Assembly (NCBI GenBank): GCA_037349105.1
Contig: JAYJMM010000028.1
Coordinates: forward strand, 2,728,001 to 2,792,000
Direction of reading: 5' to 3'
From: Limnomonas spitsbergensis
Lineage: Eukaryota > Chlorophyta > Chlorophyceae > Chlamydomonadales
Length of the DNA stretch: 64,000 nt
A model generated the notes under the pieces. That model searched no databases and was not told the DNA's origin. It was given only the letters and a program-made list of their open reading frames with translations. Position numbers and translations under genes: made by a program. Positions 21,524 through 32,130 of the stretch are shown here, piece by piece; the stretch's first letter is position 1, and the number at the start of each line of letters is the position of its first letter.

Positions 21524-21564
21524 TGCGTCTTACCACACGCCCTCATCAAGCCAGTATGTCAATA

Positions 21565-22135
21565 CCGGTCCACCTCTGGGCCCGCTCAAAGCTCGGCCGC
21601 GTGGGCGCCCAACTGTTCAGAAGGGAGAAAAGAAGAAACATAAAGGAAGAGGGGGGTAAGGAACAAAAGGGTAGGCAGAGAGGACCAAGCCAGAATGTGC
21701 CTCTCCACTCACCCGCACCAAGCCAGTGCGTGTCCCTCAACTCACCCACATCCAGCCAGTGTAAGTCCCCCCACTTACCCAATAGAAGACAATATGTGTC
21801 TCTCCACTCGCCCGCTCGTAGCCAGTATGTGTCCCTCCACTCACCTGTACCAAGTCAGTGCCGGTCCATCCATCCACCCGCATCAATCAACGTTGATTCC
21901 ATAACTCGTCCGCAGCAATCCAGTGGTATTCAATCCACCGAACCCCATAATCCAGTGATATTATCCCTCTCATCCACACCATTTTGTTATGCACCTTCAC
22001 TTTATTTCCCACTTTTCCCCCCATTCCTTTTGTCCTGCCCCCTTCTGTGTTTCCTTTCATTATTCCTCCCAACCCTTAAGTCAGGCGCCCACGCGTTCGA
22101 GCCTTATTTGAGCAGCGCCCAGAGGTGTACCGTCA
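21565..22135. mobile_element. Foldback element with a 33-bp-repeat core
   Basis: Left arm GGTCCACCTCTGGGCCCGCT...GGCCGCGTGGGCGCCCAACT...GAAAAGAAGAAACATAAAGG (21569-21660). Right arm, in inverse, CTTTATTTCCCACTTTTCCC...GGCGCCCACGCGTTCGAGCC...CCCAGAGGTGTACCG (21999-22132). Between the arms are diverged units of the 33-bp satellite (21690-21970). Confidence 0.65.
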
Positions 22136-23572
22136 TTGACCCACATCAATCCAAAGTTATTCCTTACACACACATGTATCGATCCAGTGGTATTCCCACC
22201 ACTCACCCACGTCAATCCAGTGGTATCCCCCCCATCCACCCGCATCAATCATGTTTGATTCCCTACACTCACCCTCATCAATCATGTTTGATTCTTTCCA
22301 CCCACATGCATCAATCATGTTTGATTCTCTCCACTCACATGTATCAATCATGTTTGATTCCCTCCACTCACCTGCATCAATCATGCTTGATTCTCTCCAC
22401 TCACCTGCATCAATCATGTTTGATTCTCTCCACTCACCTGCATCAATCATGTTTGATTCCCATCACTCACCTGTATCAATCATGTTTGATTCTCTCCAGT
22501 CACCTGCATCAATCATGTTTGATTCTCTCCACACACCTGTATCAATCATGTTTGATTTTCTCCACACACCTGTATCAATCATGTTTGATTCTCTCCACGC
22601 ACCTGCATCAATCATGTTTGATTCTCTCCAGTCACATGTATTAATCATGTTTGATTCTCTCCACTCACCTGCACCAATCATGTTTGATTCTCTCCACTCA
22701 CCTGCATCAATCATGTTTGATTCTCTCCACTCACCTGCATCAATCATGTTCGATTCTCTCCACTCACATGTATCAATCATGTTTGATTCCATCCACAGAC
22801 CTGCATCAATCATGTTTGATTCTCTCCACTCAATTGCACCAATCATGTTTGATTCTTTCCACAGACCTGCATCAATCATGTTTGATTCTCTCCACTCACC
22901 TGCAGCAATCATGTTTGATTCCCTCCACAGACATGCATCGATCATGTTTCATTCCCTTCACTCACATGCATCAATCATGTTTGATTCTCTCCACACACCT
23001 GTATCAATCATGTTTGATTTTCTCCACACACCGGTATCAATCATGTTTGATTCTCTCCACTCACCTGCATCAATCATGTTTGATTCTCTCCACTCACCTG
23101 CATCAATCATGTTTGATTCCCTCCACTCACCTGCATCAATCATGTTTGATTCCCTCCACTCACCTGTATCAATCATGTTTGATTCCCTCCACGCACCTGC
23201 ATCCAATCATGTTTGATTCTCTCCACTCACCTGCATCAATCACGTTTGATTTTCTCCACACACCTGTATCAATCATGTTTGATTCTCTCCACTCACCTGC
23301 ATCAATCATGTTTGATTCTCTCCACGCACCTGCATCAATCATGTTTGATTCTCTCCACGCTCCTGCATCAATCATGTTTGATTCTCTCCACGCACATGCA
23401 TCAATCATGTTTGATTCTCTCCACTCACCTGCATCAATCATGTTTGATTCTCTCCACACACCTGTATCAATCATGTTTGATTTTCTCCACACACCTGTAT
23501 CAATCATGTTTGATTCTCTCCACTCACCTGCATCAATCATGTTTGATTCCCTCCACTCACCTGCATCAATCA
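21690..23572 (+). repeat. 33-bp satellite, left block
   Basis: Diverged units at 21690-21970 and 22140-22250, then a homogeneous array at 22250-23572. Unit core CACTCACCTGCATCAATCAT then GTTTGATTCTCTC; about 40 units in the homogeneous part. One 34-nt unit (GCATCCAATCATG, 23199-23211) is a useful marker. The array has long open frames in several phases, which are not genes. Confidence 0.97.
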
Positions 23573-23940
23573 CGTCGGTAACATGGGGCCCCTCGATCCA
23601 CGCTTGAAACGAAAAAAATCCTGCTTGAAACATACCCTTGAATCAAACTATGAATCAAGCGGGATTTTTTGAAATCAAGCCACTGCAGCTAGCGCTTGAT
23701 TTGAGCTTGATTCAAGCGGATATCAAGCGGGAATCAAGCAAGAATCAAGCGCATGGAATCAAGCCGAAATCAAACGGGAATCAAGGGTTCTTATCAAACA
23801 GGAATCAAGCGGAATCAAGCGTTCTTATCAAGCCGGAATCAAACCATGAATCAAGCGGGTTAACGTTTGAATCAAGCCGAAATTTCCACCGTTTGATTTG
23901 AGCCTGAATCAAGAGCGAATCAAAGGTCATTACAAAAGTC
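23573..23940. repeat. Left TIR and TCAAGC-rich subterminal region
   Basis: After the 13-bp terminus, variants of GAATCAAGCGG and its complement GCTTGATTT occur about 20 times in 350 bp. The right end (32030-32117) carries the same motif (CAAATCAAGCGGCCAAATCA). Clustered subterminal motifs are typical transposase-binding sites in several DNA-transposon families. Confidence 0.75.
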
Positions 23941-24120
23941 AATAAACCCTAAGCCACCGGGAGTGAATTCATAAGCCACCAGCGCTTCACCCTAGACCGC
24001 CAACAAAAAATCCTAGCTCGTCAGCAAATATCCTGGGCCACACTCAGTTGAAGTTAGCACTAGTGTCACACCTCTGGATGCCAACAATTCAGTGTTTGTC
24101 ACCGCTGCCTCACAATGGAG

Positions 24121-25373
24121 CTAGCAGTTCTTGCCATACACCTGAATTATCATCTTCTCCCATCCATATGCATCTCCCTCGGCCTGAACTATCGCCATCT
24201 CCTCGATGATGTCCTTAGCATGGCTCACTCCCTGGCTTGTTATGTAGCCTCTTCTTGACCTAAAAAGAGTAGACAGGAACAAAAGATAAGGAATGTTTTG
24301 GGATGAGACAGGGTTTTTGAGGATCTTTCAGATTCAGAATAATACGCTGGTGTTTAAGCTGTTATGCAAGTAACATGGTCATTCATGAATAGCTTAAACA
24401 AAATAAATAATCATACCTTGAAGCTGAAGAAGGCAAGCTGCTCCAGCGACGCAATCACTTTGGCGAGAGCATGTCGGGTCTGAGCGCTTATGCTCGATGC
24501 GGATGACGGCTCCAGTGCCCGGGCGATGCCAGATATCAATAATGGTCGAAGGGGCCACCGTTGGGGAGAGACCTATATGAGTGAGGGGTTGGTAAAATCA
24601 GCAAATAACTATGCAATAACAATCCAAAATTGCCAATGTATGATATGAGGAGAACCTGTGATTCGTTGGCAGTAGGTGGAGTGAACCAATATCATTCAAA
24701 CGTACACACCTATACATGTTGTCCACCAGCAGCCCATCAGCCCATGCCCTGAAGTTGTCCACTGACTTCAATCTTGCTGGCCGTCTTTGTCAGGGCCTTT
24801 GTGAAACCTTCGCGGTGGTGCGATTTCGTAAACTGGCTCCACTACAAAGCAGGGAGATGGATATAAGCTCGTAAACATGCCTTAAGGTATTAGGTAAGCT
24901 TCATGACATACTACTCTTTTGTTTGACTGCGCACCATGCTTGTTTGCCACTGCCCCGTTGCCTCGCTCGTCGTCTTCCCCGCCGGAGGAGAGACGCCTAA
25001 CTAAGGACAGAGCCCTCTGTCGCTTCTTTCCCACAGCCTCCGCCTCTTCCACCGCATTCTCTGTATAGCAATATACGGAAATTAGCGAACCAGAAAGTAT
25101 GGGTAGGCCGCCAGAAATGCATTCTCTCACGTCTGATCTCACCGTCGCTGTCAGATCCTTCAGAATCTGAAGGCTCGCTGGTGTCGGCAGAGCGGCCGCA
25201 GCTGACCCTCCAGCTGCAGGTTTACCAGCTGAAAGGAAACCAGCAATTGCATCTGCTTGCGCGTCAGCCCTCCGAGCCTTCTTTTGTGCACGTGTCGATT
25301 CCTTTATGATGCGTGCAGAAGGCGCGGCCTTGGAGGTCCTAATCCTCAGGCGCGCACCCCGGCCCTCGGACAT
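24121..25373 (-). pseudogene. Multi-exon element-encoded protein, family unknown
   Basis: Start at 25373: MSEGRGARLRIRTSKAAPSA, then a basic/Ala-rich stretch, an acidic Ser/Asp segment in an overlapping frame near 25150, and a likely intron (about 25065-25144). Further - strand coding-like pieces are 24740-24845 (FTKALTKTASKI, then LKSVDNFRAWADGLLVDNMY after a one-base frame change), exon 24417-24572 (WPLRPLLISGIARALEPSSA...VIASLEQLAFFSFK) and a last exon ending TAG at 24121-24123 (GYITSQGVSHAKDIIEEMAI...IIQVYGKNC). The phase between the last two does not close. It could be the transposase gene of the enclosing element, but no DDE residues are assignable. Confidence 0.4.
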
Positions 25374-25697
25374 CCTTCAGTCAGATTTCAAATTATTGAG
25401 CAACTCTAGGGCGGGTAAAGGAAAGGGGAGAATAGGAGAGAAGACAGAAATAATAGATAGGGAGCTGATGCCCTAGTGCGTCTGGACGAATAGCTATATG
25501 GTGGATCCAGGCACATTAACGAGCACACGTCCACACCGTCCGAACTTAGTATTACGTACCAACAGCCCCTCGAGCAACGCTTCGGTTATTTGTATTCTTA
25601 GCAGCCTGTATCTATCCTATGCCCCTCTCTATTTCAGAGGGGGGATAGGAGAGATGCCCCACACAAACCTAACACCGCCTTGTGATGTTCACACATT

Positions 25698-25726
25698 ATC
25701 ACAACGTGGATAGTCCACGTTGTGAT
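25698..25726. other. Perfect hairpin between divergent element genes
   Basis: ATCACAACGTGGA-TAG-TCCACGTTGTGAT: a 13-bp perfect stem (14 with the outer T/A) and a 3-nt loop. It lies in the 0.5-kb gap between the - strand gene start (25373) and the + strand exon. Confidence 0.9.
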
Positions 25727-25932
25727 ATGGCGCGGGACGATTCCGACCTTGTGTGAAGAATCACTAGCATGTGTGACGGGCATGTGCATTTCTTTCTTTC
25801 ATATTTCGTTAGAGGCCAGCTGGTCAAACCTTTTTTTAAGACACACTCAGGCTAGCATGGGCGGCACACACTCAGGCTGGCACACACTCAGGCTGGCATG
25901 GGCGGCTTCCTGATAGTTCAGCTATTTCCTAG

Positions 25933-26210
25933 CTCGGAGGACCTGTACAAGTCAGGATTGGCTGGCACCTTCGAATCCTCGAGTGATCTGGGGTCCCATC
26001 TCTTACATCTCACCAAGGGGATGGATCAGGACCTGGTTAACGTCTTCGATGATGTCTCGGCCTCAAACACAAGCAGGAGTACGGAGACGAAGGCCAGCGG
26101 CCAGCGGAAGCACGTCCCTAACTGCTACATTTCCTCTGTGCTGGAGAAGGGGGGTGGCAATCCGGAGGAGACAGAGAAAGTGGATAAAACATGGACAGGT
26201 TCGGTAATGC
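25933..26210 (+). CDS. Coding-like exon upstream of the oxygenase-like ORF
   Basis: After a possible acceptor (TTTCCTAG at 25925-25932) the frame reads EDLYKSGLAGTFESSSDLGS and LLHLTKGMDQDLVNVFDDV...NCYISSVLEKGGGNPEETEK, with a possible donor near 26197 (ACAGGTTCGG). No family recognised. It may be the previous exon of 28125-28728, separated by the 34-bp satellite intron. Exon limits are uncertain. Confidence 0.3.
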
Positions 26211-26271
26211 ACACATACCTTAACCGCTGCATCAATGGGCTCATGCACCTCGTTGTTGATCATGTGCTTAC

Positions 26272-28071
26272 CTACTATATTTTTAGAAAACTAGAGGGGA
26301 ACCCCAATCCCTACTAGCTGGCCAGCTTGCTTGCGCACCACCCTAGTACTATTGGCCCGCTTGCTTGCGCACCACACTGGTATTGCTGGCCAGCTTGCTT
26401 GCGCACTACCCTGGTTTTGCTGGCCAGCTTGCTTGCGCACCACCCTCGTATTGCTGGCCAGCTTGCTTGCGCACCACCCTTGTACTGCTGGCCTGCTTGC
26501 TGGCGCACCACCCTAGTACTGCTGGCCTGCTTGCTTGCGCACCACCCTAGTACTGCTGGCCTGCTTGCTTGCGCACCACCCTAGTACTGTTGGCCAACTT
26601 GCTTGTGCACCACCCTAGTACTGCTGGCTTGCTTGCTTGCGCACCACCCTAGTACTGCTGGCCAGCTTGCTTGCGCACCACCCTAGTACTGCTGGCCAGC
26701 TTGCTTGCGCACCACCCTAGTACTGCTGGCCCACTTGCTTGCGCACCACCCTAGTACTGCTGGCCTGCTTGCTTGCGCACCACCCTAGTACTGCTGGCCA
26801 GCTTGCTTGCGTGCCACCCTTGTACTGCTGGCCTTTTTGCTTGCGCACCACCCTAGTACTGCTGGCCTGCTTGCTTGCGCACCACCCTAGTACTGCTGGC
26901 CTGCTTGCTTGCGCACCACCCTAGTACTGCTGGCCTGCTTGCTTGCGCACCACCCTAGTACTGCTGGCCAGCTTGCTTGCGCACCACCCTAGTACTGTTG
27001 GCCCGCTTGCTTGCGCACCACACTGGTATTGCTGAACAGCCTGCTTGCGCACCACCCTGGTATTGCTGGCCAGCTTGCTTGCGTGCGCACCACCCTAGTA
27101 CTGCTGGCCAGCTTGCTTGCGCACCACCCTAGTATTGCTGGCCAACTTGCTTGCGCACCACCCTAGTATTGCTGGCCTGCTTGCTTGCGCACCACCCTAG
27201 TACTGCTAGCCTGCTTGCTTGCGCACAACCCCAGTACTGCTGGCCAGCTTGCTTGCGCACCACACTGGTATTGCTGGTCAGCTTGCTTGCGCACCACCCT
27301 GGTATTGCTGGCAAGCTTGCTTGCGTGCGCACCACCCTAGTACTGCTGGCCAGCTTGCTTGCGCACCACCCTAGTACTGCTGGCCAGCTTGCTTGCGCAC
27401 CACCCTAGTACTGTTGGCCTGCTTGCTTGCGCACCACCCTAGTATTGCTGGCCTGCTTGCTTGCGCACAACCCCAGTACTGCTGGCCTGCTTGCTTGCGC
27501 ACCACCCTAGTACTGCTGGCCAGCTTGCTTGCGCACCACCCTAGTACTGCTGGCCAGCTTGCTTGCGCACCACCCTAGTACTGTTGGACAGCTTGCTTGC
27601 TTGAGCACCACCCTAGTACTGGTGGCTAGCTTGCTTGCACACCACCCTAGTACTGCTGGCCCGCTTGCTTGCGCACCACCCTAGTACTGCTGGCCAACTT
27701 GCTTGTGCACCACCCTAGTACTGCTGGCTTGCTTGCTTGCGCACCACCCTAGTACTGCTGGCCAGCTTGCTTGCGCACCACCCTAGTACTGCTGGCCAGC
27801 TTGCTTGCGCACCACCCTAGTACTGCTGGCCCGCTTGCTTGCGCACCACCCTAGTACTGCTGGCCTGCTTGCTTGCGCACCACCCTAGTACTGCTGGCCA
27901 GCTTGCTTGCGCACCACTTTAGTACTGCTGGCCAGCTTGCTTGCGCACCACCCTAGTACTGCTGGCCTGCTTGCTTGCGCACCACCCTAGTACTGCTGGC
28001 CAGCTTGCTTGCGCACCACCCTAGTACTACTATATTTTTAGAAAACTAGAGGGGAACCCCAATCCCTACTA
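26272..28071 (+). repeat. 34-bp minisatellite (about 50 units) bracketed by a 45-bp direct repeat
   Basis: Unit GCTTGCTTGCGCACCACCCT followed by AGTACTGCTGGCCA, from about 26317 to 28026. The 45-bp sequence CTACTATATTTTTAGAAAAC...ATCCCTACTA stands at both borders (26272-26316 and 28027-28071), identical in both copies. Period 34 rules out a continuous coding frame. The array lies between the two + strand coding segments and is probably intronic. Confidence 0.93.
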
Positions 28072-28124
28072 TCCCCTCTTACTTTGGTCCCCCCCCCCCC
28101 TCCCTTCCTCTGCATGTAGCTCAG

Positions 28125-28728
28125 AGGTTTGGAGAGGTTTGACGAGTACGTCATGTCGGAGCTCGGCAAGCGTGGCCTCCTCCAAGCATTTGTCAACGGC
28201 GCCAGTGGACTCTCTGATGGAGCTGCCAGGGAGTTGCTGACAGTCACCTCTTCAGCGTGGATACTGAATGGCAAGGAGAAAGTTGGGAGACAGCAGGAGC
28301 ACACCGACATCCTCATCCAGCCGGAGCAGCCAGATGGTTGGGTTGTGATTACCACCACAGAGCTATTGTACATCGCAGTTGTGCCTCGGAGCCACACCTT
28401 AATGATGGACTTCGCCAAGTGGGTGAAAAGGGGCGAGGAGGATGGCAAGGATTACGAGGCTATGAAGGATTGGGTGGGTGTGTTTGCGAGCGCCCAAAGC
28501 ATGCTCGTGCGGCGCGACCTGCTGTTGCACCCTGACCAAGCGCTAATTATCCATCCCTTCCTCCTTCACAACGGTGGGCCCTCGCACGCAGATGTGATGG
28601 GGATGACTGCGCCGCGCAACCACATGTATGTGGTTGGCAAGGGTGTGGTTAAGCCGGTTAACACCACTTACCCTGTTAATCACCTGATCCCCTGCGTCCC
28701 ATGTGATGCCATTGCAGCCCTGTGCTGA
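28125..28728 (+). CDS. Candidate 2-oxoglutarate/Fe(II) dioxygenase-like ORF (C-terminal exon)
   Basis: After an acceptor (GTAGCTCAG, 28116-28124) a 200-codon frame runs to TGA at 28726-28728. It contains an HxD (QEHTDIL; His 28300, Asp 28306), a PRSHT segment near 28390 and a late His in FLLHNGGPSHAD (28567), the order and rough spacing of the metal ligands in double-stranded beta-helix oxygenases (PhyH-like or TET/JBP-like). The residues LLLHPDQALIIHPFLLHNG read like the strand before the distal ligand. No clear basic 2OG-binding residue can be assigned by eye. It is the best-preserved gene inside the 8.6-kb element. The fold assignment is inference. Confidence 0.45.
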
Positions 28729-28924
28729 CACATGAAGTAGCTTTCAAATTCATATATCATGATGCAGAGAGGTGCAAGCATGTGTTGTGACTGAAGGCTG
28801 TCAGCCATTGCCTGATTGATGGTCTTCAGGTGCAAGCTTCTGTTACTTAGTCGTATTTCTAATTTACTAAGCGGTGCTCAACTTGACTCGGTTGCACACA
28901 CGTCATTTGTGTGGGCACTTGTTT

Positions 28925-29205
28925 CTGAGGGCGCCCACGCGGCGGAGCCTTTTTTTGGAGGGCCCAAAGGTGTAACGTCAGTGACTTGTCCCTAAGTGGC
29001 ATTCTGTCCCGCATGTAGTCAATAATGATTTGTGTTATGCCGGGTTCCATGTTCCTGCCCCCTCACATAGGAGGATGGCATGGCTGCACCATGGCCCAGG
29101 CTGTGCAGGGTAGCTGGAATTTAGCCTAGTCATTCCTACCAGCCCCACGCGGCCGAGCGTTAAGCATGGCCCAGCGGGTATGCACCGTTCTAAACTGTGT
29201 GTTAT
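28925..29205 (+). mobile_element. Foldback arm fragment and LINE-derived fragment
   Basis: 28930-28985 is one arm of the foldback family (GCGCCCACGCGGCGGAGCCT...GGTGTAACGTCAGTGAC). 29036-29205 matches the LINE-associated segment (GTTCCATGTTCCTGCCCCCT...ATGGCCCAGGCTGTGC...CACCGTTCTAAACTGTG) also found at 16465 and, inverted, at 19170. Confidence 0.6.
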
Positions 29206-30186
29206 GAAGTCATTGAATGAATACCAGTAGTGGTGTACTTGCAATCATGGTAGGTGCTTCAGCCCAACAACCATATATAACACATCAGTAAGGACTGAAA
29301 GCCAATGAGTCCCGCATCTAGTTCTGAATCTTACTTTGTGTTATGAGGTCCGTGAATAAATACTTGTAGTGGTGTAGTGACCGTCATGGTAGGTGCTTCA
29401 GCCCAACAAGCATTCATAGCACAACAGAGACGGCGCTTAGACTGAAAGCCAATGAGTCCCGCATCTAGTTCTGAATCTTACTTTGTGTTATAAGGTCCGT
29501 GAATAAATACTTGTAGTGGTGTAGTGACCGTCATGGTAGGTGCTTCAGCCCAACAAGCATGCATAGCACAACATAGACGGCGCTTAGACTGAAAGCCAAT
29601 GAGTCCCGCATCTAGTTCTGAATCTTACTTTGTGTTATAAGGTCCGTGAATGGATACTTGTAGTGGTGTAGTGACCGTCATGGTAGGTGCTTCAACCCAA
29701 CAAGCATGCATAGCACAACAGAGACGGCGCTTAGACTGAAAGCCAATGAGTCTTGCATCTAGTTCTGAATCTTACTTTGTGTAATAAGGTCCGTGAATAA
29801 ATACTTGTAGTGGTGTAGTGACCGTCATGGTAGGTGCTTCAACCCAACAAGCATTCATAGCACAACAGAGACGGCGCTAAGACTGAAAGCCAATGAGTCT
29901 TGCATCTAGTTCTGAATCTTACTTTGTGTAATAAGGTCCGTGAATGGATACTTGTAGTGGTGTAGTGACCGTCATGGTAGGTGCTTCAGCCCAACAAGCA
30001 TTCATAGCACAACAGAGACGGCGCTTAGACTGAAAGCCAATGAGTCCCGCATCTAGTTCTGAATCTTACTTTGTGTTATAAGGTCTGTGAATTGATACTT
30101 GTAGTGGTGTAGTGACCGTCATGGTAGGTGCTTCAGCCCAACAAGCATTCATAGCACAACAGAGACGGCGCTTAGACTAAAAGCCA
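29206..30186 (+). repeat. 147-bp tandem repeat, about 6.5 units
   Basis: Successive AGGTCCGTGAATNNATACTT landmarks at 29347, 29494, 29641, 29788, 29935 and 30082 are each exactly 147 bp apart. The first unit (29206-29346) is truncated and has a deletion near 29280. Units contain GTGACCGTCATGGTAGGTGC and GACGGCGCTTAGACTGAAAG. Confidence 0.97.
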
Positions 30187-30424
30187 ATGAGCCGCGCATC
30201 GAGTACACATACTGTTACAATCAGTTCAATCTACTGTTACACTCAGTTCAAGCATAATAATAATTTAAATGTCCACTCTTAATCAGCATGAATCACTCGG
30301 AATCAGAATCAGACTGGGGGGTAACGGCATATACCTGTGTGCAAGGCTCCCCTCGGACCCATTTCCACACATTAATCTTAAAGAACTCAGGACCCTTCAC
30401 AAAATCTTTCACTATAGAAACCTC

Positions 30425-31010
30425 AAGCACAACTCCCACCAGAAGGGCACAGGAAATACGGGCGGTTGCGGTGCATCCTAGTGAAGCGCAAAACCCACCA
30501 GCAAGGCACAGGAAATACGGGCGGTTAGGGTGCATGCTACTGAAGCGCAACACCCACCAGCAGGGCATAGGAAATACGGGCGGTTGGGTGCATGATGGTG
30601 AAGCGGAACACCCACCAGCACGGCACAGAAAATACGGGCGTTTGCGGTGCATGCCAGTGAAGCGCAACACCCACCAGCAGGGCACAGGAAATACGGGCGG
30701 TTGCGGTGCATGCTACTGAAGCGCAACACCCACCAGTAGGGCACAGGAAATACGGGCGGTTGGGGTGCATGCTCGTGAAGCGCAACACTCACCAGTAGGG
30801 CACAGGAAATAAGGGCGTTTACTGTGCATGCTGGTGAAGCGCAAAACCCACCAGCAGGGCACGGCAAACACGGGCGGTTGTGGTGTATGCCGATGAAGCG
30901 GTGCACCCACCGGTTAAGCGATGCACCCATTGGTAGGGCACAGGAAAAATGGGCGGTTGCGGTGCACACCGTTGATGGTTTAGGGTTGTTGTTTTGCACG
31001 GCATGATGCG
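30425..31010 (+). repeat. 59-bp tandem repeat, about 9-10 units
   Basis: Landmark GAAGCGCAACACCCACCAGC recurs at 30483, 30542, 30600, 30659, 30718, 30777 and 30836 (59 bp, one 58). The core also contains ACAGGAAATACGGGCGGTTG and CGGTGCATGC. The last units (30890-31010) are degraded. Confidence 0.95.
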
Positions 31011-31039
31011 TTACCCTCTTAAGCCAGTTTCTCTGGAAA

Positions 31040-32029
31040 GAGCGTAGCACCCACTTGCATGGCACTGTTCATACAGGCAAGCGCTGTGCATGCGGGTGGG
31101 GCACTACACTCATCGGAGGGGCACGGTAATACGGGCGGGCGCTGTGCACAGTAAATAATACGGGCGGGCACTGCAGGTGGGTGGGGCACTACACCAATCC
31201 GCAGGCTGGCGAGGCATTTAGACGGCGTTGCCCATCCGTCGGGGCGATGTGCATGCGCATGAGGTGATCGGGTGCTACGGATTCAAGTACCGGTTGGGCA
31301 CTGTGCAAACAGGCCGGTGATAGGAAGACCAGGATGTGCTAGTATACGTGCGGGGCGCTGCTCTTGCTCGAGGGAAATGCGCATGCAAGAAGGGTGGTGC
31401 GCATGCGGGCGGGGCGTTGCGCTTGGGCGATGTGCATATGGTATGGGCAAGTCACAACACATGCGAGACATGCAAGCTCAAAAACGAGTCCCATAGTGCT
31501 GACTCCACCTGACACTGAGAGCTCTACTGCTGAATCCTTCTGTTGCTGTCGTCTCCTTTACTCTTGTCGCATCTGCTGACGTTCGCTCAGGGCGGTCAAA
31601 ATTATGAGCTACCGGATAACTCTTGCTTCTGCACACATGCTGGTAGGCTTCCGCTGCTGCAGCTTAGTGACCTTAGTGACCTTAGCGACCTTGTGTATGC
31701 TGCTTAGAAGCCTTGGGTTGCTTACGGTATCATAAAACTTCCTCAAGCGCCCCTCAACCTTTCTTTGTTAATGAGAGCTAGCCGTCCCAGTAAGTTGATG
31801 CCTAACCACAGTAGTACAACTTTCGATCGCATTCAAAGCCTGCGAAGCGTAAGAAAGTCACGGCTGAAAGTTGTTATAAGTCGGTTGCCTACGGTACACG
31901 CTAGGCGACCTGCGATAGGCGCCTGTGTCAATCGCCGTCGTGATTCACTACATCTACCTCGGTAAAATTGGTAACTTACAGTATTTCCAGGCGATAGATG
32001 TCAATTCGACTTTTCAGTGGCCACGCCTG
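31040..32029. other. Degenerate GC-rich repeats, then unassigned sequence
   Basis: 31070-31460 holds scattered ATACGGGCGGGC and GTGCATGCGGGTGGGGC motifs, apparently decayed relatives of the 59-bp unit. 31500-32029 shows no gene or repeat that I recognise. Confidence 0.4.
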
Positions 32030-32130
32030 ATTGTCGTTTGAAACGAGGTGCGTTCAAGCCTCTGTCTTCCAGTGGCTTGAAATAGGGGGCAAATCAAGCG
32101 GCCAAATCAAGCGCTCTCATGTTACCGACG

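Larger units (their letters stand above)
23573..32130. mobile_element. 8,558-bp TIR-bounded insertion into the 33-bp satellite
   Basis: Starts CGTCGGTAACATG (23573-23585) and ends CATGTTACCGACG (32118-32130), perfect 13-bp inverted termini. A CA dinucleotide is duplicated on both sides (23571-23572 and 32131-32132). Removing the element plus one CA leaves a perfect satellite unit (CTGCATCAATCATGTTTGAT). The spacing of the 34-nt marker unit (23201 to 32257, 9,056 bp) minus 8,560 is 496 = 15 x 33 + 1, as expected for one intact array. GCTTGA/TCAAGC motifs crowd both subterminal regions. Inside are divergent gene remnants (24121-25373 -, 25930-28728 +) and three tandem arrays. Confidence 0.85.

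Noticed and set aside
22251..23607. Open frames of about 320 codons (IMFDSLHSPAS-type repeats), and the same at 32031-32721
   Set aside because: Translation of the 33-bp satellite. All frames are equally open, there are no non-repeat coding parts, and the array is split by a transposon.
26272..28071. Possible CRISPR-like array (34-bp repeat, about 50 copies)
   Set aside because: Units are directly adjacent with no unique spacers, in eukaryotic DNA. It is a minisatellite.
30293..31065. - strand frames of 130-195 codons (CALLVGVALH-type repeats)
   Set aside because: Translation of the 59-bp tandem repeat, whose period is not a multiple of three. No gene evidence.
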